Source: Caballeronia sp031450805 (lineage in GTDB: Bacteria; Pseudomonadota; Gammaproteobacteria; Burkholderiales; Burkholderiaceae). Taken from it: a stretch of 64,000 nucleotides of DNA. Shown in pieces: positions 45,155-53,372 of the stretch. The stretch is taken from contig NZ_JARTVY010000001.1 of the NCBI RefSeq assembly GCF_031450805.1, forward strand, positions 930,001 to 994,000, given 5' to 3'. The stretch's first letter is position 1, and each line of letters starts with the position of its first letter. Below the pieces are notes generated by a model, which saw only the letters and a program-made list of their open reading frames with translations, did no database searches and was not told the origin of the DNA. The position numbers and the translations under genes are program-made.

Positions 45155-46678
45155 CTAGTCGAAAAGCTGATGCAACAAATCGAGGCTCGGTTCAAAATTT
45201 GCCTGCTCACGAAAGCCTTGCTGTAAAAACGACTCCATCCGCGGATACAGCGCAATCGCACGGTCCAGCAACGCATCCCGTCCGTGCGAATACGCACCGA
45301 CATTGATCAAATCCTTGTTCCGCTGATAGCGCGAAAGCATCTGCTTGAAGAGACGCACGCGCTCGAGATGCTTGTCGTCGATGATCGATGTCATCACGCG
45401 GCTGATCGACTGTTCGATGTCGATCGCCGGATAATGCCCCGCTTCCGCCAGCGACCGGTTCAGCACGATATGCCCGTCGAGAATCGCGCGCGCGGAATCG
45501 GCGATCGGGTCCTGCTGATCGTCGCCTTCGGTGAGCACCGTGTAGAACGCGGTGATCGAACCGCCGCCTTCCGGTCCATTGCCCGTCCGCTCGACGAGCG
45601 CCGGCAGCCTCGCGAACACCGACGGCGGATAGCCCTTCGTCGCGGGCGGCTCGCCGATGGCGAGCGCGATCTCGCGCTGCGCCATCGCGTAGCGGGTGAG
45701 CGAATCCATCAGCATCAGCACGTGCTTGCCCTGATCGCGGAAATATTCGGCAAGCGAGGTCGTGTACGCGGCGGCCTGCATCCGCAGCACGGGCGATACG
45801 TCCGCCGGCGCGGCGACGACCACCGAGCGGGCAAGTCCGTCCTCGCCCAGAATCTGCTCGATGAATTCCTTCACTTCGCGGCCCCGCTCGCCGATCAGCC
45901 CGATCACGATCACTTCCGCGCTCGTGTAGCGCGCCATCGTGCCGAGCAACACCGATTTACCGACGCCCGAGCCCGCGAACAACCCCATGCGCTGGCCGCG
46001 TCCGACCGTGAGCAGCGAATTGATCGCGCGCACGCCGACGTCGAGCACTTTATGAATCGGCTCGCGATTCAGCGGATTGATGACGGGCCCGGCCAGCGGC
46101 GCATCCATCTTCGCGCCGAGCGGACCGAGGCCATCGAGCGGGCGGCCGGAAGCATCGACCACGCGGCCGAGCATTTCCCAGCCGACGGGCAAACGCTTCG
46201 CGCCCGCCATCGGATCATTGATCGGCGCGCTCTCCAGCGGATACACCCGCGCGCCGGGCAGAAGACCCGCGACTTCGGTCGTCGGCATCAGGAACAGCTT
46301 GTCGCCCGCGAAGCCGACGACTTCGGCTTCGGCTGCCGGGATCGCGCTGCCAGGCGGCAACTCGATCATGCATTCCGATCCCACGCCCATCTTCAGACCG
46401 ACCGCTTCGAGCACGAGACCCGCGGCGCGCGTGAGGCGGCCGCACGGACGCAGCGGCTTCGCAATGGCGTTGCGCGACTTCAGCGCGTCGAGCTTGTCGC
46501 GCCACGTGTCGATGTGCGGATTGCCCGCGAGCGCGGCCAGTTCGGCGATCGTGCGCGCGGCGTGCGTGTCGGCCTGTTCGTCGGCGGCGGCTTCGTCGCC
46601 CGCGAGCGGTCCGAACGACGCCCGCGCGAGTTCCTGTTCGAGCGCGCTCAGTCCATCCTGCGTAATCCGGTTGTTCAC
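45155..46678 (-). CDS. fliI: Flagellum-specific ATPase FliI
   Basis: The 507-residue export ATPase has the Walker A motif AGSGVGKS (235-242), GLIGERGREVKEF and the SLTRYAMAQREIALAIGEPP stretch. Its N-terminus is about 50 residues longer than enterobacterial FliI. The GTG at 46678 overlaps the fliH stop (GTGA) by 4 bp, the best start; the frame is open 14 codons further upstream. Confidence 0.95.
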   Translation of the reverse strand: MNNRITQDGLSALEQELARASFGPLAGDEAAADEQADTHAARTIAELAALAGNPHIDTWRDKLDALKSRNAIAKPLRPCGRLTRAAGLVLEAVGLKMGVGSECMIELPPGSAIPAAEAEVVGFAGDKLFLMPTTEVAGLLPGARVYPLESAPINDPMAGAKRLPVGWEMLGRVVDASGRPLDGLGPLGAKMDAPLAGPVINPLNREPIHKVLDVGVRAINSLLTVGRGQRMGLFAGSGVGKSVLLGTMARYTSAEVIVIGLIGERGREVKEFIEQILGEDGLARSVVVAAPADVSPVLRMQAAAYTTSLAEYFRDQGKHVLMLMDSLTRYAMAQREIALAIGEPPATKGYPPSVFARLPALVERTGNGPEGGGSITAFYTVLTEGDDQQDPIADSARAILDGHIVLNRSLAEAGHYPAIDIEQSISRVMTSIIDDKHLERVRLFKQMLSRYQRNKDLINVGAYSHGRDALLDRAIALYPRMESFLQQGFREQANFEPSLDLLHQLFD

Positions 46679-47343
46679 CACGGCTTGTTCCTCCCGAGCG
46701 CGGCGGCCACGCGTTCCCATCGCGATGCGTTGGTCGCATCGATTTCCCCGGTCGCGGCGTGCGCCTTGCAGCCGCCGCGTTCGATGGCCGGATCGGGCCG
46801 CACCGTCCAGCCGGCGGCTTCGAGTTCTTCCTTCAGATACGAATCGACGACCGGCAAATCCGTCGGGCTGACGACGAGCGTCGGCGCGCCCGAAAGCTCC
46901 GGCTCGGCGGCGATCACTTCACGCGCCACGGCCACGAGCGCGGTCGGATCGAGCGTCAGATGCTGACGCACGACCTGCTGCGCGATGTCGATGGCCAGCG
47001 CCGCGAGCGATTCCGCGATGGCGGCGTCGGCGGCCTGCAGCGCGGTCTTGAACGTGTCGGCGATTTGCGCGAGTTGCGCCGCTTGCGCGAGCGCTTCCTT
47101 GCGGCCTTCCTCGAAGCCGCGCGCCTCGCCCTGCTCGAAGCCCGCCTTGAAGCCCAGCGCCTGACCGGCGACGTGCCCCTTCGCGAGACCCTGCGCATGG
47201 GCGTCTTCCTCGACGCGGCGCAGATGCGCTTCGAGCGCAGCCTGTTCCGCCGCGCTGTTGTCGACGGTGACGGGATCGAACGACGCCATCTCCCAACGCT
47301 GATACGCCGACACGTTGGCCTTTGCCACGGCAGCGTCAGACAT
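46675..47343 (-). CDS. fliH: Flagellar export ATPase regulator FliH
   Basis: The 222-residue helical protein holds FliI at the C ring. Residues 60-100 show the family's GxxxG-type helix (GHVAGQALGFKAGFEQGEAR, then GFEEGRKEAL). It overlaps fliG by 8 bp and fliI by 4 bp. Confidence 0.93.
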   Translation of the reverse strand: MSDAAVAKANVSAYQRWEMASFDPVTVDNSAAEQAALEAHLRRVEEDAHAQGLAKGHVAGQALGFKAGFEQGEARGFEEGRKEALAQAAQLAQIADTFKTALQAADAAIAESLAALAIDIAQQVVRQHLTLDPTALVAVAREVIAAEPELSGAPTLVVSPTDLPVVDSYLKEELEAAGWTVRPDPAIERGGCKAHAATGEIDATNASRWERVAAALGRNKPW

Positions 47344-48331
47344 ATGCGTCCTCCGCCTTGCCGCCTAGCTGGATCTGGCCGTTCTCGGCGAGATTGCGCA
47401 CGATCTGCAGAATCTTGCGCTGCTGCTGCTCCACTTCCGACACACGCACCGGACCGCGTGAATCGAGGTCTTCGGCGAGCAGTTCCGCCGCGCGCTGCGA
47501 CATGTTCGACAGGAACTTCTGGCGCAAGCCGGGCTGCGCGCCTTTCAGCGACACGATCAGCGTTTCCGACTCGACTTCCTTCAGCAGCAACTGGATCGCG
47601 CGGTCTTCCAGATCGAGCAGGTTCTCGAACACGAACATCTGGTCGATGATCTTCTGCGCGAGTTCGGCGTCGTACTCGCGCACGTTCGACAGCACGCCTT
47701 CCTCGTGATTGCTCGACATGAAGTTGAGAATCTCCGCCGCCGTGCGGATGCCGCCCATTGGCGCGCGCTTCAGGTTGTCGCTGCCCGAGAGGAGCGTGGT
47801 CAGCACGTCGTCGAGTTCGCGCAGCGCGGCGGGCTGAATGCCGTCGAGCGTCGCGATGCGCAGCAGCACATCGTTACGCAGCCGGTCGTTCAGGAGCGAC
47901 ACGATTTCCGAAGCCTGATCGCGGTCCAGGTGCACGAGAATCGTCGCGATGATCTGCGGATGCTCGTTCTTGATGAGTTCCGCGACCGCGCCCGAGTCCA
48001 TCCACTTGAGGCCTTCGATACCGCTCGTATCGCTGCCTTGCAGAATGCGGTCGATCAGCGCGCCGGCCTTGGTTTCGCCGAGCGCCTTCGTCAGCACCGA
48101 GCGGATGTATTCGCTCGAATCGAGCGACAGCGCGGTGTGCTTTTCGGCTTCCTGCACGAATTCGGTCAGCACGTTGTCGAGCTGCTCGCGCGTCACGTTC
48201 TTCAGCGCCGCCATCGTCGCGCCGATTTTCTGCACCTCGCGCGGCGCGAGATACTTGAAAACGTCGGCGGCTTCTTCCTCACCGATCGACATCAGGAGGA
48301 GAGCGGCTTTATTCAGGCCTTCAGCGTTCAT
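47336..48331 (-). CDS. fliG: Flagellar motor switch protein FliG
   Basis: The 331-residue rotor protein generates torque with the stator. ALLLMSIGEEEAADVFKYL, EHPQIIATILVHLDRDQA and the charged C-terminal helix region MSQRAAELLAEDLDSRGPVR are typical. It overlaps fliF by 11 bp. Confidence 0.97.
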   Translation of the reverse strand: MNAEGLNKAALLLMSIGEEEAADVFKYLAPREVQKIGATMAALKNVTREQLDNVLTEFVQEAEKHTALSLDSSEYIRSVLTKALGETKAGALIDRILQGSDTSGIEGLKWMDSGAVAELIKNEHPQIIATILVHLDRDQASEIVSLLNDRLRNDVLLRIATLDGIQPAALRELDDVLTTLLSGSDNLKRAPMGGIRTAAEILNFMSSNHEEGVLSNVREYDAELAQKIIDQMFVFENLLDLEDRAIQLLLKEVESETLIVSLKGAQPGLRQKFLSNMSQRAAELLAEDLDSRGPVRVSEVEQQQRKILQIVRNLAENGQIQLGGKAEDAYV

Positions 48332-50096
48332 CGGACACCCAGTTCTTCACGACGGTCGCAACGATTCTCGGGTCCTGGCGCGCGACCATCCGCGCGTAGT
48401 CGAGATTGCGATCGAATTTAGCCTTGTTGCTTTCATGACCGAGGAGACTCACCTCGGCATCCATTTCTTCGTCAACCTTCTTCTCGCCGGCCGCCGCCGG
48501 GCCGTCGAGCAGCGAGAGCTCGTCCGGCGCACCGGCCAGCGCGGGCGCGACTTCGGGCGGCGGCGGGAAAGCGCGGCGCATCGCCGGCTTCACCATGCTG
48601 AAGTACAGGAACAGCGCCACGATGCCGATGCCCACGTACTTCGCGAGCGAGATGCCGCGCGCGATCATGTCGGGCGTGCGCCACCACGGCACATCCGGCG
48701 TCGCGTTCAGGTCCGACGAGAACGCGCTGTTCACCACGTTGACGGAATCGCCGCGCTTCTCGTCGTAGCCCATTGCGTCCTTCACGAGCTGCTGCACTTG
48801 CGCGAGCTTGTCGGCGGCGAGCGGCGTCATCGTGACGTTGCCCTTTGCATCGACCTTGCGCTCGAAGTTCACGACGACCGCCACGGACAGACGCTTGATG
48901 CCGCCCGTCGCCTGCTCGAAGTGGCGCACGGTGCGATCCACTTCATAGTTCGTCGTCGTGTCGCGGCGCTGATTCTGCGGCGTGGACTTCGTCGCGGCCG
49001 TGCCGGATGCGGCGGCATCGATCGGCGCGGATGCCGCTTGCGGCGGCTGGTTCGACAGCGCGCCCGGCACGCCCGTCGCACCGCTGCCCGACGTTTCGCT
49101 CGATTCGCTCGATTGCTGGCTGCGGATCGCCGTGCTCTGCGGATTCGCGTTCGGGCCATAGCTTTCGGCCGTCTGCTCGAGCTTCGAGAAATCGATATCC
49201 GCGCTCACCTGTGACCGCGCATTGCCGGCGCCGAAGAGCGGCGCGAGGATCGCGTCGATGCGTTTTTGCGTGTTGTGCTCGATCTGCTGCACGTACTTCA
49301 GTTGCGATGCGTCGAGGCCGTTCGCGGCGCTCTGGCTCGTGAGCAGGTTGCCGTCCTGATCGACGATGTTCACGTTCTTCACCGGCATGTCCGGCACGCC
49401 CGACGACACCATGTGCGCGATCGCGAGCACTTGCCCTTCGTCGAGCACGCGGCCGGGGTAGAGGTTGACCATCACGGAGGCGGTCGGCAGTTCCTTGTCG
49501 CGCACGAAGACGCTCGGCTTCGGAATCGCCAGGTGCACGCGCGCCGACTTGACCGACGAGATCGAGCCGATGGTGCGCTCGAGTTCGCCTTCCAGCGCGC
49601 GCTGATAGTTGATCTGCTCGGCGAACTGGCTGATGCCGAACTTCTGGTTGTCCATCAGTTCGAAGCCGACCGAGCCGTTCTTCGGCAGACCCTGGCTCGC
49701 GAGACGCAGACGCGTCTCGTGAACCTGCTCGGCCGGAACCAGAATGGCGCCGCCGCCTTCGGACAGCTTGTACGGAATGTTGCCCTGCTGAAGCGCGGTA
49801 ACGATTGCGCCGCCATCGCGATCCGACAGATTGCTGAACAGCACGCGATAGTCCGGCTGGCGCGACCAGAGCAGCAGCCCCGCGACGACCATCGCCAGCA
49901 CGGCCACCGCGATGATCAGCGGCACGCGCGGGTTCGAGCGGAATTGCGAAAGCATCGGCACGCGCTGTGCGAAGCCGCCGAAATTGCCGCCCGACAGGCC
50001 CGCGCCCGCAGCGGCGCTTGCGGCCGCGCCGGGTTGCGCGCCCGCCAGGCCCATTCTGGCGTCGGGCGTAATCAAAGAGTTGTTGGGCGTTTCCAT
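48321..50096 (-). CDS. fliF: Flagellar MS-ring protein FliF
   Basis: The 591-residue MS-ring subunit has two membrane segments (about residues 57-76 and 475-495) flanking ring-building motifs: YRVLFSNLSDRDGGAIVTAL, GQVLAIAHMVSSGVPDMPVK. A Ser/Ala/Gly-rich loop (about 320-365) separates ring domains. The C-terminal tail binds FliG. It is the first gene of fliFGHIJK and divergent from fliE. Confidence 0.97.
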   Translation of the reverse strand: METPNNSLITPDARMGLAGAQPGAAASAAAGAGLSGGNFGGFAQRVPMLSQFRSNPRVPLIIAVAVLAMVVAGLLLWSRQPDYRVLFSNLSDRDGGAIVTALQQGNIPYKLSEGGGAILVPAEQVHETRLRLASQGLPKNGSVGFELMDNQKFGISQFAEQINYQRALEGELERTIGSISSVKSARVHLAIPKPSVFVRDKELPTASVMVNLYPGRVLDEGQVLAIAHMVSSGVPDMPVKNVNIVDQDGNLLTSQSAANGLDASQLKYVQQIEHNTQKRIDAILAPLFGAGNARSQVSADIDFSKLEQTAESYGPNANPQSTAIRSQQSSESSETSGSGATGVPGALSNQPPQAASAPIDAAASGTAATKSTPQNQRRDTTTNYEVDRTVRHFEQATGGIKRLSVAVVVNFERKVDAKGNVTMTPLAADKLAQVQQLVKDAMGYDEKRGDSVNVVNSAFSSDLNATPDVPWWRTPDMIARGISLAKYVGIGIVALFLYFSMVKPAMRRAFPPPPEVAPALAGAPDELSLLDGPAAAGEKKVDEEMDAEVSLLGHESNKAKFDRNLDYARMVARQDPRIVATVVKNWVSDER

Positions 50097-50351
50097 TTGG
50101 CGTCGATACTCCGAATCTTGGCGTCTTCCCGTCTCCGCCGTTCGTCAGCGGTTGAGGAGTCTTTTCACGATGGGGATTATCCGCACAACATTGCAAGTCG
50201 ATTCGATGAATAGAGCCGGGTTTCCCCCGTTCTTCGGGCGGTTTGGAAGCGCACCCGCTGCTAATCTTTCTCAAGCCCGGCGAGGCGTCAAATGCGCCGC
50301 CCGGACATCCTTCTGTTCTTTGCAATAGCGTTGCAGTCATACGGAGTCAAC

Positions 50352-50717
50352 ATGAACTTTCCGATCAATCCGCTTTCCGCCGCACTGAGCGCGATCCAGT
50401 CGATGTCCGCGCAGGCGGCCGGCGGCGCGGCGGCGTCCGGCGCAGTCACCGGCGCGGCCTCCGGCGCAGGCGCAAGCTCCGGCGCGGTGAGCGCGGGCAG
50501 CTTCGCGGATGCGCTGAAATCGTCGATCGACAAGATCAGCGACAACCAGACGAAAGCGGTCAACGAAGCGCACGCGTTCGAAATCGGCGCGCCGAACGTC
50601 TCGCTCAACGACGTGATGGTGGACATGCAGAAGGCGAACGTCGGACTGCAGTTCGGCCTCCAGGTCCGCAACAAGCTGGTGTCGGCGTACAACGAAATCA
50701 TGCAGATCTCCGTCTGA
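50352..50717 (+). CDS. fliE: Flagellar MS-ring/rod junction protein FliE
   Basis: The 121-residue adaptor joins the MS ring to the rod. The Ala/Gly/Ser-rich N-terminal third is followed by SFADALKSSIDKISDNQTKA and the C-terminal MQKANVGLQFGLQVRNKLVS, diagnostic for FliE. The ATG at 50352 follows GGAG. It is divergent from fliF across 255 bp in which no clear promoter stands out. Confidence 0.96.
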   Translation: MNFPINPLSAALSAIQSMSAQAAGGAAASGAVTGAASGAGASSGAVSAGSFADALKSSIDKISDNQTKAVNEAHAFEIGAPNVSLNDVMVDMQKANVGLQFGLQVRNKLVSAYNEIMQISV

Positions 50718-50772
50718 CGCGTTCAGACGCCGTCCGTGCGACCCGGCCGTTCGGGCCCCGCAGCCTTGCCCC

Positions 50773-50799
50773 TAAAGCTTTGCCGCGTTTCTCCGATAA
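50773..50799 (+). promoter_or_regulatory. Sigma-28 promoter of fliS-fliT
   Basis: TAAAGCTT (50773-50780), exactly 11 bases, TCCGATAA (50792-50799): one mismatch per box from the FliA consensus. CCGATAA recurs 10 bp downstream. The 5' leader would be about 145 nt. Confidence 0.88.
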
Positions 50800-50951
50800 C
50801 CCCGATAACAGCACGGCGAACGATGGTTCGCTCGCGACAGCGGGCGGCGCCTTCGTGATTTCCGCCGGCACCGATTTCTTTCCGGACACGCGACGGGCGT
50901 CCGGACGGGCGGCGAATCGCCGCGCCGGCATCGCATTCAGGGAGAGCCACG

Positions 50952-51371
50952 ATGTATTCGCAGGGACAGGCGGGAGCCAACGCATATGCGCGCGTCGGCG
51001 TTCAGACGGGCGTGATGGGAGCCAGCCCGCACCGGCTCATCGTGATGCTTTATCAGGGCGCGCGGCAGGCCATCGCGCAGGCGCGGATGCATCAGCAGCA
51101 GAACAACATCGGGGCACGCGGGGCGGCGATCACCAAGGCGATCAACATCGTCGAAAGCGGCTTGCAGCAGGCGCTGAACAAGGAAGCGGGCGGCGAAATC
51201 GCGCAACGGCTGGACGCGCTGTATTCGTACATGACGCGCCGGCTCCTCGAGGCGAACCTGAAACAGGACGAGAAGATGCTCGTGGAAGTCGACGACTTGC
51301 TCGCGACGCTCGAGGAAGCGTGGGTTGGAATCGGACCGGAAGTGGCGCAGATGACCGCGGCAGCCGTCTGA
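50952..51371 (+). CDS. fliS: Flagellin chaperone FliS
   Basis: The 139-residue four-helix protein binds the flagellin C-terminus. YARVGVQTGVMGASPHRLIV and MLYQGARQAIAQA are signature segments. It lies under the sigma-28 promoter above, followed 29 bp later by fliT. Confidence 0.96.
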   Translation: MYSQGQAGANAYARVGVQTGVMGASPHRLIVMLYQGARQAIAQARMHQQQNNIGARGAAITKAINIVESGLQQALNKEAGGEIAQRLDALYSYMTRRLLEANLKQDEKMLVEVDDLLATLEEAWVGIGPEVAQMTAAAV

Positions 51372-51400
51372 ACGAAGCGGCGGGCGACTGCCAGAGAAGA

Positions 51401-51730
51401 ATGAAAACCACACAAGAATACTTCGCTCACTACGAAGCCATCGCCGCACTTTCCGCCCAGATGCTGGTCGCGGCGCGCGAAGGCGACTGGAGCGAACTAA
51501 AGGCGATGCAGGGTGTGTATCGCGAGCTGATCGACCAGTTGCAGGAAACGGATGCCGGGTCGGAGCTCGACGAAAGCGCCCGCGCGCGCAAGCTGGATCT
51601 GGTGAAGAAGATTCTCGCCGATGACGCCGCCATCCGCGATCTGAGCTCGCCGAGCCTTGCCCGCCTGTCGGCGCTTTTCACTGTCAACAGCACGGCGCGC
51701 GTTCTTAAGAAGATGGTCGGACTGCGTTGA
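51401..51730 (+). CDS. fliT: Flagellar chaperone FliT
   Basis: The 109-residue helical protein is in the position of FliT, the cap-protein (FliD) chaperone and, in enterics, regulator of FlhDC. MKTTQEYFAHYEAIAALSAQ and DWSELKAMQGVYRELIDQL fit, though the family is weakly conserved. fliD itself is not in the window. Confidence 0.82.
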   Translation: MKTTQEYFAHYEAIAALSAQMLVAAREGDWSELKAMQGVYRELIDQLQETDAGSELDESARARKLDLVKKILADDAAIRDLSSPSLARLSALFTVNSTARVLKKMVGLR

Positions 51731-51771
51731 AAGACGCGCCGCGCTTAGCGGACGCACTTGAGGATTTCGGC

Positions 51772-53052
51772 ATGACAGGACTCGACTCCACGCTGGCGGC
51801 ACTGCTTGCGAGCCGCACCGACCTCGTCCTGTCCGCTATCCGCGCGGCCGATGGCGTCAACGGCGCAGCCGGCGCCGCCGCTGGCCGCACGACCACCCAG
51901 GCGGATACATCGCATTCCGTCGATACGCCCGTCACGCCGGCATCCGGCGCGGCGAACGCGGCGGCATCGGCGAAAACGGAGCTTTCGGACGTCGCGCGCA
52001 CGCTCGACGTCATTTCGCGGCTCGGCGGCGCGGCGCCCGCCGTCATCGGCGATACGCCTCTCTGGCCGACGCCCCCGCGCCCCGCGAGCGCCTTCGCGGC
52101 GCTCACCACCGGTCTTTTCGATACCGCTTTCTCCGCCAACGCTGCCGCCGTCGCCGCTGCGCGCGCCGCGAGCCTGAACCTGCCGCCGCTGCCGGCGTCC
52201 GTGCTGGCGGGCGAACTGGCGAAAACCGTCCGCGAAAGCGGGCTCTTCTACGAATCGCATCTCGCGCAGTGGCTGGCGGGGCAGCGCACGGCGGCGTCGC
52301 TCGGCAACGAGCCGCAGGCGCACGTCGATGCCCGCGCGATGCCGCTCGACTTCACCGACGATTTCCACGCCGCAGCCGACGTTCCGGACACGCCCGCGCC
52401 CGCGCCGATGCCCGCGCGTCCCGTCGCAATGCCACAGACGCCGCAGCAGGCGGCGGCGCTCGCGGCATCGGTGCGCGACGCCCCGGCATCCGTGCTATCG
52501 AATTCGCAGACGGCGAGCGCCGCGCCGGCGACGAGCGCGCAGCCGGGATCGCATGAATCGGCGGTGCAGGCGTCCGTGACGGCGGGCATTCATCCGGCGA
52601 CGCTCGATGTCGTGCGCCAGCAGCTCGACATGCTCGCCAACGGGCAGTTTCGCTGGCAGGGCGACGCGTGGCCGGGGACGCGCTTCGAATGGGAAATCGG
52701 CCGCGAGCCGCGCGACGCCCGCACGCCCGACGCGCCCGCCGACGATCGCGCATGGCGCACGCGCGTGACGCTTTCGCTGCCGGCGCTCGGCACGGTGGAC
52801 GCCGAACTCGTGCTGACCGGCGAGCGATTGACGGTGCGCATAAAGGCGAGCGATCGCGGCGCGGGCCGCCTTGCGTCGGATGGCGCGGCTTTCGCGCGTC
52901 AACTGGAAGCGGCGGGGATCGCGCTGGCGTCGTTCTCCGTGCGTCCGGCGGACGGCGCCGCGGACATCGACCTCGGCGAGCACGGCGCGAGCGCGAAGCC
53001 GGTGCGCTCGCCGCTCGCGCATCTGTTTGGCAGCGACGGAGGCTCGGCATGA
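51772..53052 (+). CDS. Second FliK-like hook-length control domain protein
   Basis: The 426-residue protein has an Ala/Pro-rich N-terminal region of about 280 residues and a C-terminal Flg_hook-like domain (ARTRVTLSLPALGTVDAELV-like segment and LVLTGERLTVRIKASDRGAG). ATG 51772 follows GAGGA; a TTG at 51727 overlapping the fliT stop is the alternative. It overlaps the next gene by 4 bp (ATGA) and may act with it in a second length-sensing or export role. Confidence 0.8.
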   Translation: MTGLDSTLAALLASRTDLVLSAIRAADGVNGAAGAAAGRTTTQADTSHSVDTPVTPASGAANAAASAKTELSDVARTLDVISRLGGAAPAVIGDTPLWPTPPRPASAFAALTTGLFDTAFSANAAAVAAARAASLNLPPLPASVLAGELAKTVRESGLFYESHLAQWLAGQRTAASLGNEPQAHVDARAMPLDFTDDFHAAADVPDTPAPAPMPARPVAMPQTPQQAAALAASVRDAPASVLSNSQTASAAPATSAQPGSHESAVQASVTAGIHPATLDVVRQQLDMLANGQFRWQGDAWPGTRFEWEIGREPRDARTPDAPADDRAWRTRVTLSLPALGTVDAELVLTGERLTVRIKASDRGAGRLASDGAAFARQLEAAGIALASFSVRPADGAADIDLGEHGASAKPVRSPLAHLFGSDGGSA

Positions 53053-53351
53053 GCACGCCCTACAGCCGTAAGCAGGCGACGGCGCTGACCTACGACGCCG
53101 CGAATCACGAAACGACGCCGCGCGTCGTCGCGAAGGGTTACGGGCTCGTCGCGGAAATGATCGTGCAGCGCGCGAAGGAAGCGGGCGTGTACGTGCACGA
53201 CTCGCCCGAAATGGTGTCGCTGCTAATGCAGGTCGATCTGGACGCGCATATTCCGCCCGCGCTTTATCAGGCGGTGGCGGAATTGCTGTCGTGGGTTTAT
53301 CGGCTGGAGAACGAGGAGCCGATTCGGGAAGCGGGGCGAGCGGTTCGCTGA
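53049..53351 (+). CDS. FlhB C-terminal-domain homolog (FhlB/YlqH type)
   Basis: The 100-residue protein corresponds to the FlhB cytoplasmic domain downstream of the NPTH cleavage site: ALTYDAANHETTPRVVAKGY, VYVHDSPEMVSLLMQVDLDA, IPPALYQAVAELLSWVYRL. It has no membrane part and no NPTH. In other bacteria such proteins can substitute for the cleaved FlhB fragment. Its coupling to a FliK-like gene supports a role in export switching. Confidence 0.88.
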   Translation: MSTPYSRKQATALTYDAANHETTPRVVAKGYGLVAEMIVQRAKEAGVYVHDSPEMVSLLMQVDLDAHIPPALYQAVAELLSWVYRLENEEPIREAGRAVR

Positions 53352-53372
53352 CGGCCGCCGCATCGCTGCCCG

